The notes beneath the pieces were generated by a model, which ran no database searches, was not told the DNA's origin, and saw only the letters and a program-made list of their open reading frames with translations. Both the position numbers and the translations under genes were made by a program. This document shows positions 57,577 through 64,000 of a stretch of DNA of 64,000 nt, piece by piece. The number at the start of each line of letters is the position of its first letter. Positions within the stretch are counted from its first letter, which is position 1. The stretch is taken from the NCBI GenBank assembly GCA_963738205.1, contig CAVTVQ010000009.1, positions 402,750 through 466,749 on the forward strand, read 5' to 3'. Source of the stretch: DATFQE01 sp963738205 (lineage in GTDB: Bacteria > Actinomycetota > Thermoleophilia > Gaiellales > Gaiellaceae).

Positions 57577-58401
57577 CTAGAGGTTCTTGTCGAGGAACGC
57601 CTGAGCGACCGGCGAGTCGACCCGGTACTCGAGGTTGGGGCCGTCGCAGCGGTAGCTGAACGTCCAGGTGTTGATCGCAACGACGGTCCCGTTGTGGAAC
57701 AGCGGGCCGCCGGAGTCTCCGAAGCACACGCCCTTCGTGACCTTCAGGAACCGATCCGGGAAGGCGTCCTTCGCCGGGATGGCCGAGACGACCCGGTAGC
57801 TCCGGATCCCGTCGAAGAGCGTGATCGCTTTCGGCGAGGCGGCACTGCCGGTGATGTACGCGTCCGTGCCGTAGCCGGCGACCGTGAACGTCGCGGTCTT
57901 CGGATTGAGCCCGTCGAGGTAGCCCGGCCCGGCGATCGGCGCGGCCGTGACTCCGGCCACGTTGCTCCTCAAGAAGACGAGCGCGATGTCCTCGTGCCCA
58001 GGCGAGAGGCACGCGTTCTTCGAGTTGCCGAAGCACGGACCCGCCGTGAACCAGTCTGGATGGACGACGATGTGGTCGGCCACGTAGTAGGCCGAGCTCG
58101 CGTCCGGCGTCGGGTCGAACGTGACGCGCAGGTCGTCCGGGCCGAAGCCGTCGGAACCCTCCTCGACCAGGAAGTCGGTGCAGTGGGCGGCGGTGAGGAC
58201 GACGTTCGGCGCGACGAGCGTGCCGGAGCAGAAGTCGAACCAGTCCGCCCCGACGTGGAGCTGAAGGGCGCCGACGTTCGGCAACGTGTTGTCGAGGTCG
58301 GAGGTACCGCCGACGATCGCGCCGGCGGGAGCTGCGGCGAGCAAGACAAGGCACGCAGCCGCAGTGACCACACGTATGGCCAGGCGTAGAGGCAAACGCA
58401 T
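57577..58401 (-). CDS. Secreted trypsin-like serine protease (S1)
   Basis: A 274-residue exported protease. The signal peptide ends APAGA, and the mature form begins IVGGTSD, the classic chymotrypsin-fold N terminus (there is no propeptide). The triad is intact: H73 in LTAAHCTDF, D138 in HEDIALVFL and S230 in CFGDSGGPLF. Cysteine pairs at FCSG/AHC and VCFGDS suggest disulfides. There is no residue typical of strict trypsin specificity that can be read with confidence. Confidence 0.92.
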   Translation of the reverse strand: MRLPLRLAIRVVTAAACLVLLAAAPAGAIVGGTSDLDNTLPNVGALQLHVGADWFDFCSGTLVAPNVVLTAAHCTDFLVEEGSDGFGPDDLRVTFDPTPDASSAYYVADHIVVHPDWFTAGPCFGNSKNACLSPGHEDIALVFLRSNVAGVTAAPIAGPGYLDGLNPKTATFTVAGYGTDAYITGSAASPKAITLFDGIRSYRVVSAIPAKDAFPDRFLKVTKGVCFGDSGGPLFHNGTVVAINTWTFSYRCDGPNLEYRVDSPVAQAFLDKNL

Positions 58402-58494
58402 ACTTCCCCCTTCGGAGGTTGACGTCGCCCGGGTGTTACAGCGGGCGCGAGATCCATAGCAATATCCGGCGCGTTGCGCGTCACCGCGCGGGCG

Positions 58495-59404
58495 CTACGG
58501 GTCGTCGTGGTGGACGGCGCAGAACGCATCACGCGGAGCAGCACCGCCCGAGAGCGGTAGATAGCTCGTCGCCACCACGATCGCACGAGCCTCCGCAGCC
58601 GCGTCCTGCTCGATCGCCGCGACGACCAGCTCGCGCGCCGCGGACGTCGGCGCGGCCGCGAGCAGCTCGGCGTTCCGCCACGCTTTCTCTCGCCACCCCG
58701 CGAGCGTCTGGAACAGAGCCGCCTCGTCGAGGCCGGTCGGCAGGTTCGTGTCGTCGACGGTTGGGTCGAAGCGGCGCGCGATCTCGGCGAGGATGTCGTC
58801 CTGGACCCGGTTGAGGATCAGGTTGACCCGGTCATGGTCCGGTTTCCGGCTGGTGCCGTCCGCGCGGACGATCCCTGCGGCGAAGAGGACGAGCGGCAGA
58901 TCGCGTTGCACGTGCGCGTTGATCCCAAGCAGCAGGTCGCCGGAGGCTGAGACTGCGCGTCTCTTCGCGGCATCGAACGCGACCCGCCACGCCGGTGGGA
59001 CGCTGCTCGATCCGCCCCGCAGCCCACGCGTCGAAGGCCGCGAGGTAGTAGTGGGCGAAGAGCGTGTCCTCGTAGTTGACGAACCGCGTGTCGTCGAAGA
59101 ACGGCAGCTCGACCGTCCGCCGGTATTCCTCCGTGACGCGCAGGTAGGTGAGCGAGAAGATTGCGTTGTGGTGGCACGAGGACGCGAGCGCGTCGAAGCG
59201 GCGCGTCATGTCGCGGATCGTCTTGTCGACACATTGGACGCGACCGGCGATGCAGTCGTCTGGGCTGGATGGGTCGTAAGAGAGCGAGAGCCCCGGTAGC
59301 AGCGCGCTCCAGCCGACGAACGGCGCGTCGTCGGCCGTCGCCGCCGCAGGCAACGCAAGCGCGACTGCGAGTGTCGCGAGAGCTCCGAGACGTCTGGGCC
59401 GCAT
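58495..59404 (-). pseudogene. DUF5995-family secreted protein with a +1 frameshift
   Basis: The N-terminal half (signal peptide to ATADDAPF; CVDKTIRDMTRRFDALASSC, NAIFSLTYLRVTEEYRRTVE, FFDDTRFVNYEDTLFAHYYL) reads in one frame up to about 58986, and the C-terminal half (GDLLLGINAHVQRDLPLVLF, GTSRKPDHDRVNLILNRVQD) in another. Removing one G in the run at 58983-58985 (minus strand) joins them. DUF5995 function is unknown. Either a recent inactivation or a sequencing error. Confidence 0.82.
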
Positions 59405-59495
59405 ATGGGAGTAACGATCTGGAGGGGTTTGTGGTTTCGGTCTGCGCCCGAACGGCCATATCGTCTACGTTCGTCCCCGTTGCGGAACGTGCGGC

Positions 59496-60668
59496 ATGGC
59501 CCCGGCAGCCAGAACCGAAATCCGTGAGCGTGTGGCCGGCTCAGCGTCGGCTGGCGGCGCGCGGCCCTGTGCCGATGCCGTCGAGCGAGCGATCGCGGAA
59601 CTCGGGCGTGCGCCCGGGCTCGTGCTGATCTTTCCGGCCGGCGACGCAGATCCCGCCGCCGTCGTTGCCGAGGCGCGGCAAGCTGCACCCGGCGTTCGCG
59701 TCGCGGGCATGACGGGGACGGCCGCCATCGGCGCAACAGGCCTCGTCGACACCGGCTGCGCGGCGATTGCATTCTCGGCCTCCCTGCCTACGGGGGTCGG
59801 CGCTTCGGAAAGCGGCGACCCGCGCGCCGCTGGGCGTGAGGCCACCGCGAAGGCCGTGGCGACAATCGACGGAGCTCGGCACGGGATCGTGCTCCTGTTC
59901 GTCGACTCGGAGGCCGGCGACCAGGCGGAGATCGTCGCCGGCGCGTACGCGGTCGCCGGCGGGACGATTCCACTCGCAGGCGGAGCCGCGGGAGGCAAAG
60001 CGCAGTCCCGCTTCGCCGATGGTCGGGCACTTTCCCGCGGGGTGGTCGCTGTTGCGATCGGCAGCAGCACGCCGATCGGCGTCGGCATCGCGCACGGCTG
60101 CGTCCCACGCGGAGCGCCTTCGATCGTGACCCGAGCGGACGGCCCGAACGTCATCCAGCTCGACGGTCGGCCCGCGCAGGAGGTCTATTTCGAGAAGCTC
60201 GGTCTCGACGGCGCCGACATCGGCGACGACGAGTTCGAGGCACTCGCGCTGGTTTACCCGCTCGCCGAGCCGGAGCTGAGCGGCACCGTTCGCCCGCGGT
60301 ATCTCCGCGCTCGCGCCGATGACGGTGGGCTCGTGTGCGCGACCGGCATCGAGCGCAACGCGGCCGTCGAGATCTGCGAGCAGACGCCGGAGACGATCGT
60401 GCGAAGCGCGCGCGCAGCGGTGGAAGACGCCGTCTCGCAGCTGGGGCGGCCGGCCGACGCCGCCCTGGTCTTCGACTGCGCGGCCCGCAGTGCCTGTTTC
60501 GGCAGCGCGCTGGCGGAGCGTGAGCTCGGGGCCGTCGCCGCTGCCTTCGGCGATCCCGCGCCGTGCCTTGCCGGGGCCTACACGCGAGGTGAGATCGGCA
60601 GGGTGCGGGGTGCAAAAGGGGATCGAAACCACAGTGTTGTCGTCGCTGCCTTCGGCACTCCCGACTGA
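59496..60668 (+). CDS. FIST-domain sensory protein
   Basis: A 390-residue protein with FIST_N (about 35-220: GLVLIFPAGDADPAAVVAEA, VRVAGMTGTAAIGATGLVDT, GTIPLAGGAAGGKAQSRFAD) and FIST_C (about 225-370: ALALVYPLAEPELSGTVRPR, CLAGAYTRGEIGRVRGAKGD, HSVVVAAFG). FIST proteins bind small ligands such as amino acids and feed signalling proteins. A histidine kinase follows, overlapping by 35 bases, so it is a likely sensor-kinase pair. Confidence 0.9.
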   Translation: MAPAARTEIRERVAGSASAGGARPCADAVERAIAELGRAPGLVLIFPAGDADPAAVVAEARQAAPGVRVAGMTGTAAIGATGLVDTGCAAIAFSASLPTGVGASESGDPRAAGREATAKAVATIDGARHGIVLLFVDSEAGDQAEIVAGAYAVAGGTIPLAGGAAGGKAQSRFADGRALSRGVVAVAIGSSTPIGVGIAHGCVPRGAPSIVTRADGPNVIQLDGRPAQEVYFEKLGLDGADIGDDEFEALALVYPLAEPELSGTVRPRYLRARADDGGLVCATGIERNAAVEICEQTPETIVRSARAAVEDAVSQLGRPADAALVFDCAARSACFGSALAERELGAVAAAFGDPAPCLAGAYTRGEIGRVRGAKGDRNHSVVVAAFGTPD

Positions 60669-62223
60669 CGGTCGCGGGGAGCTGCGGCGCCGCTTCGTGG
60701 AGGCGGCGCGGCGCGCGCAGATCGTCACCCTCCTCAACCGCGCCCGGACGGAGGCCGAGCTCGGCGACCTCCTGACGGCCGAGCTGTGCGAGGCGTTCGA
60801 GGCGGAGATCGCCTTCGTCCTCGCCCTCGACGACGAGGGTCGTCCCGGGGTTGTCGGGGCATACGGGCTCAGGCAGGACGAGGCGGACCAACTACCTGCT
60901 CAGGGCGTCCTCGACCGGAGCATCGAGGTCCCCCAGCGTTTCGAGGGACCGAACCTCCTCTTGGTCGGGGCGAGAGCGCTGGTCCTCGCTCCGTTTTCGG
61001 CTGCGACCGCTCGCGGCGTGGTCGGCGTTGCCCGGCTGCACGACGAGCGTTTCGACGAGGCTGAGGCCGCGCTGCTCGAAGCGGTCGCCGCGAGCCTCGC
61101 GCACGCGCTCGAGCGGCTGCGCCTGGCCGAGGAGCGCGACCGGCTCTATCGCCGGGCGCACGAGCAGGCTCAGGCCGCGCGCGTGATTTCGTCGATCGCC
61201 GATGGAGTCGTCCTCATCGACGCTGCCGGAATCGTTCAGCTCTGGAATCCCGCCGCGGAAGTGATCACCGGAATGACGCGCGACGCCGTGGTCGGTCGCC
61301 CGCTGCAGGAGACGATCCCTGGGTGGTCGGCGGTCGCCGACTCGCTCGGCGCCGCGAGTGACGCCACGTCGACGAACGCGCGGTCGACGACGGTGCCGAT
61401 CGACGTCGCCGGACGCGAGGTCTGGCTATCGATCAGGGCCGTTGGCTTCGCCGAAGGAACCGTCTACGCGTTCCACGACCTCACCGAGGAGCGTCGGCTC
61501 GAGCAGCTGAAGGCCGACTTCATCGCAACCGTCTCTCACGAGCTCCGGACGCCGCTCGCCGCAGTGCACGGTGCTGCGAAGACGCTGCTACGCGACGACG
61601 TCGACCTCGAAGACGAGGTCTCCCGGCAGCTGCTCGCTCTGGTCTCCGAGCAGTCCGATCGGCTCGCGCGGATGGTCGAGGACATCCTGCTCGCGAGCAG
61701 GCTCGAATCCCCGGAGCTGGAGCTGGCGACGGAGGACGTCTACGTCGGCGAGCTCGCCGCGGACGCCATCGAGGCCGTCAGAGTGCAGGCAAGCGAACAG
61801 CTGACGCTCGAGCTGACGGTGGCGCCGTCACTGCCGCCGGTCGCGGCCGACAGCGACAAACTGCGGCAGGTGCTCGTGAACCTGGTTGCGAACGCCGTCA
61901 AGTATTCGCCGGCCGGCGGTCGGGTCGCGGTCGAGGCGTGGGTCGATGCCGAACACGTCCGCATCGTCGTTCGCGATCAGGGCCTCGGGATCGCGCTATC
62001 CGAGCAGGGCCTGATCTTCGAGAAGTTCTACCGGGCCGACGCGAACATGACTCGCGGCGTCAGCGGCAGCGGCCTCGGGCTCTACATCACGCGCGAGCTC
62101 GTGCACCGGATGGGCGGAACGATCTCGGTCGAGTCGCAGCTCGGCGAAGGGTCGACCTTCATGGTGACGCTTCCGGCCGCCGCGATAGGCCTCCGTGCCG
62201 CGCGGGAGGGGTCGCCGCCCTAG
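60634..62223 (+). CDS. GAF-PAS histidine kinase
   Basis: About 529 residues, cytoplasmic. Domains: GAF (about 25-165), PAS (about 180-290: ISSIADGVVLIDAAGIVQLW, VITGMTRDAVVGRPLQE), HisKA (ATVSHELRTPLAAVHGAAKT) and HATPase (NAVKYSPAGG, RDQGLGIALSEQGLIFEKFY, SGSGLGLYITRELVHRMGG). The start is GTG 60634 or 60610; the longer upstream frame overlaps FIST coding. With the FIST protein it forms a soluble sensing module without its own response regulator. Confidence 0.9.
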   Translation: MLSSLPSALPTDGRGELRRRFVEAARRAQIVTLLNRARTEAELGDLLTAELCEAFEAEIAFVLALDDEGRPGVVGAYGLRQDEADQLPAQGVLDRSIEVPQRFEGPNLLLVGARALVLAPFSAATARGVVGVARLHDERFDEAEAALLEAVAASLAHALERLRLAEERDRLYRRAHEQAQAARVISSIADGVVLIDAAGIVQLWNPAAEVITGMTRDAVVGRPLQETIPGWSAVADSLGAASDATSTNARSTTVPIDVAGREVWLSIRAVGFAEGTVYAFHDLTEERRLEQLKADFIATVSHELRTPLAAVHGAAKTLLRDDVDLEDEVSRQLLALVSEQSDRLARMVEDILLASRLESPELELATEDVYVGELAADAIEAVRVQASEQLTLELTVAPSLPPVAADSDKLRQVLVNLVANAVKYSPAGGRVAVEAWVDAEHVRIVVRDQGLGIALSEQGLIFEKFYRADANMTRGVSGSGLGLYITRELVHRMGGTISVESQLGEGSTFMVTLPAAAIGLRAAREGSPP

Positions 62224-63107
62224 CTCCCGCCCGGCGCGGCGGCAAGCGCTTGACGTGCCGCGGCATCGAAGGGAACGAGCGTGCGGGGAAGCAGGCGCTG
62301 GATGCGGTCGTCTTCCGCGACGGTGGGATTCTTGAGGCCCTCGACGAGCGGACGGGCGACGCTTGCCCGAACCGGCGTGACGAGATGGAGCCAGTACGAC
62401 GAAAGCCGAGGGCTGAGGACGGGCACCTCGACGATGCGGGGCCGATGTCCCCGAAGGCGCGATACGCGTTCGATCATCTCGCGGTAGGTGAGCACCTCAG
62501 GCCCGCCGATGTCGAACGTCTCGCCGATCGTCTCCGGATGACCTGCGACGTCCGCGAGGTAGCCGACGACGTCGGCGAGTGCGATCGGCTGCGTGGGCAT
62601 CGAGACCCAGCGCGGCGCGATCATCACCGGCAGGCGGTCGACCAGCGCGACGATGGTCTCGAAGCCGGCGCTGCCCCGCCCGACCACGACGGCGGCGCGC
62701 AAGATCGTGACCGGCACGGCGCCTCGGGCGAGCGTCGCCGCCGTCTCGGCGCGGCTGCGGAGGTGGGGCGAGAGCTCGGAGGAGTCGTCGCCCAGGCCTC
62801 CGAGGTAGACGATCTGCGAGACCTGCGCGCGCTCGGCCTCCCGGGCAAAGGTCGTCGCCGCCCGCCGGTCGACCTCGTCGAAGTCGGCGGACCCGAGCGA
62901 GTGCACGAGGTAGTACGCGACGTCCACGCCCTCGAGCGCACGACGCATCGCCGTCGCGTCGGTTGCGTCCGCTGCGAGCGCGCGCACGCCGTCGGCTTCG
63001 GGCGCGTTCCCTCGACGCGACACCGCGAGTACTTCGGCGCGCCCCGCGAGGGCAGGCACCAGCGCGCGGCCGATGAACCCGGTCGCGCCGAGCACCGCCG
63101 CTCTCAC
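62220..63107 (-). CDS. NAD(P)-binding nucleoside-diphosphate-sugar-epimerase-like protein
   Basis: A 295-residue Rossmann protein of the NmrA/atypical SDR group. The nucleotide motif is AAVLGATGFIGRALVPALAG, with further motifs DVAYYLVHSLGSADFDEVDR, IVYLGGLGDDSSELSPHLRS, GETFDIGGPEVLTYREMIER. The catalytic YxxxK is not present in canonical form, as often in this group. GTG start overlaps the upstream gene's stop. Likely binds quinone- or sugar-like substrates; not certain. Confidence 0.87.
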   Translation of the reverse strand: MRAAVLGATGFIGRALVPALAGRAEVLAVSRRGNAPEADGVRALAADATDATAMRRALEGVDVAYYLVHSLGSADFDEVDRRAATTFAREAERAQVSQIVYLGGLGDDSSELSPHLRSRAETAATLARGAVPVTILRAAVVVGRGSAGFETIVALVDRLPVMIAPRWVSMPTQPIALADVVGYLADVAGHPETIGETFDIGGPEVLTYREMIERVSRLRGHRPRIVEVPVLSPRLSSYWLHLVTPVRASVARPLVEGLKNPTVAEDDRIQRLLPRTLVPFDAAARQALAAAPGGS

Positions 63108-63598
63108 GACGGCGCCTCGTGGATCAGCCGCCTGAAGTAGCGGCGGCTGATCGCGACGTGGGCGCGGCGCTGGATCCTGTACAGCCCGCCGAGCCGCGGG
63201 ACGAAGCCGGTGACGGCCGCACGAAGCTCCGGCTCGTCGCCGGCCGTCTGCGAGAGGCTGATCGCGCCGCCCGCTCGCCGGGCGAGGAGGCCGCCGACGA
63301 TGGGGTAGCGGCAGGAGACGACCTCGCTGTCGCTGAGCATCTCCGGCCCGCCGAAGCGGAGCAGGCAGGGGCCGCGGCCGAGCACCCGGAGCTCGAGACC
63401 GTCGGTCGTCGCGCAACCGCGCGCGAGGCCACGGCTGGCGCGGCTCACCTCCTGCCAGTAACGCTCGCCCAGGCTTCGGGCGCCCGCCTCGGACCGCTCG
63501 ACGACCGGCCGCGCGGCGGTGACGCGCTCGTCCGAGTCGATGGCGCCGTCAGAGCCGCGGCCCTGGATGGAGCGCCAGCCTTGAAGCTCGCGTTGCAC
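63104..63598 (-). CDS. Conserved hypothetical protein
   Basis: A 164-residue protein. GTG 63598 is preferred to the longer frame because the longer one runs through a terminator hairpin. It has no signal peptide. Features: SEAGARSLGERYWQEVSRAS, ELRVLGRGPCLLRFGGPEML, PIVGGLLARRAGGAISLSQT, LYRIQRRAHVAISRRYFRRL. No family recognised. The stop overlaps the NAD(P)-binding gene's start, so they are co-translated. Confidence 0.6.
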   Translation of the reverse strand: MQRELQGWRSIQGRGSDGAIDSDERVTAARPVVERSEAGARSLGERYWQEVSRASRGLARGCATTDGLELRVLGRGPCLLRFGGPEMLSDSEVVSCRYPIVGGLLARRAGGAISLSQTAGDEPELRAAVTGFVPRLGGLYRIQRRAHVAISRRYFRRLIHEAPS

Positions 63599-63623
63599 GA
63601 ATGCAATGGACCCAGTAGCGCGA

Positions 63624-63647
63624 GCGAGGCGCCCTCGGGCGCCTCGC
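63624..63647 (-). terminator. GC-rich hairpin after the CBS gene
   Basis: GCGAGGCGCC-CTCG-GGCGCCTCGC (10-bp perfect stem, 4-base loop), 23 bases downstream of the minus-strand CBS gene stop. There is no T tract. It argues against the 18-residue N-terminal extension of the next gene. Confidence 0.6.
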
Positions 63648-63670
63648 TTCACAACTACTCGGCGCAGAGA

Positions 63671-64000
63671 TCAGCGCGTTCGCGGGCCTTGCGGCTGTCG
63701 CGAAATGCCCTGGACTACCTGGCCCGTGTCCTTGTCTTTCCCATCGAGGGCGACGTCGGCCTGCGAGACCACGCCCACGAGGCGATCGTCCTCGGCGGTC
63801 ACGGCCAGACGCCTCACCTGGTGGTGCGCCATGAGCTTGAGCGCATCCGAGAGATCGTCGTCGGGATGCACGGTGAGAAGCTCACGCGAGGAGACCGCGG
63901 ACGCCGGCATTCCGCTCAGGTCTTTGCCCTTGGCAACCGCGCGTACGACAATGTCGCGATCTGTGACGATCCCCACAAGCCGGTCGTTTTCGACGAGCGG
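63671..64000 (-). CDS. CBS-domain protein (5' end outside window)
   Basis: At least 109 residues visible. Two CBS motifs: one ending LVGIVTDRDIVVRAVAKGKD at the window edge, and one complete (ASAVSSRELLTVHPDDDLSD, HQVRRLAVTAEDDRLVGVVS, QADVAL). The frame is open to base 64000, so the true start lies beyond the window. It probably binds adenine nucleotides. It has a longer, charged C-terminal tail. Confidence 0.85.
   Translation of the reverse strand, partial: PLVENDRLVGIVTDRDIVVRAVAKGKDLSGMPASAVSSRELLTVHPDDDLSDALKLMAHHQVRRLAVTAEDDRLVGVVSQADVALDGKDKDTGQVVQGISRQPQGPRTR

Noticed and set aside
63599..63652. 18-residue N-terminal extension of the gene ending at 63104
   Set aside because: The extension runs through a perfect terminator-like hairpin at 63624-63647; GTG 63598 is the better start.

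Overview
The window is high-GC DNA with dense, often overlapping genes, frequent GTG/TTG starts and actinobacterial signatures: actinobacterial holin-X, DUF3618, DUF4235-like and DUF5995 proteins, a TIGR03118 protein, and secreted proteins with a GTSYA-type signal peptide and collagen-like Gly-Pro-Ala repeats. The best inference is a chromosome of a deep-branching actinobacterium such as Thermoleophilia (Gaiellales/Solirubrobacterales-like). That placement rests on protein style, not on a marker phylogeny.

Layout. 1-1.6 kb: 3' part of an Eis-like acetyltransferase, a small gene and tRNA-Val(GAC). 1.6-5.7 kb: a small mosaic island bounded by an 18-bp copy of the tRNA 3' end. It carries a ferredoxin, a chimeric acylase remnant, a foreign-looking S8 protease with an autotransporter-type passenger but no barrel, and a 138-bp inverted-repeat element. 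5.7-14.3 kb: cupin, hydrolase, a GNRAV-tagged protein, VOC protein, holin-like protein, a response regulator/histidine kinase pair, a CBS protein, a REC-HD-GYP protein and an XRE-TPR regulator. 14.6-23.3 kb: translation genes (thrS, infC, rpmI, rplT, trmH-like, pheS, pheT). 23.3-27.6 kb: cNMP-binding protein, double cupredoxin, and a YihY/DUF3618/holin-X/DUF4235 membrane operon. 27.6-33.2 kb: a complete 2-oxoacid dehydrogenase complex (E1alpha, E1beta, E2, E3) with a VOC gene, a frameshifted GNAT and a 98-bp tandem repeat between E2 and E3.

33.4-35.5 kb: two tandem ECF-type sigma paralogs with fused zinc-finger anti-sigma-like modules; the second has lost sigma region 4. 35.9-48.4 kb: aminotransferase, secreted proteins, an M23 peptidase, a flippase-like membrane protein, two bPH2 membrane proteins, a GGDEF-HD-GYP protein, an SRPBCC-methyltransferase fusion and a secreted M1 peptidase. 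48.5-49.2 kb: a PemK/MazF-type toxin-antitoxin operon with a recognisable promoter. 49.6-52.8 kb: two N-terminally tagged predicted enzymes, a microbial-transglutaminase homologue with a peptidoglycan-binding tail and an HExxH metallopeptidase, with an unknown gene between them. 52.8-64 kb: VOC, holin-X-like, TIGR03118, a truncated adenylate cyclase, an InlB-repeat/polyproline membrane protein, SixA, a trypsin-like protease, a frameshifted DUF5995 gene, FIST plus histidine kinase, an NAD(P)-binding protein and a CBS protein.

The most interesting material is (i) the tagged cargo set (7334-7825, 49622-50773, 51303-52805), whose shared LQ..xGNxAv motif is typical of proteins linked to extracellular contractile injection systems in actinobacteria, and (ii) the tRNA-Val island. 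No contractile apparatus gene and no integrase is present in this window, so both readings depend on the rest of the genome.
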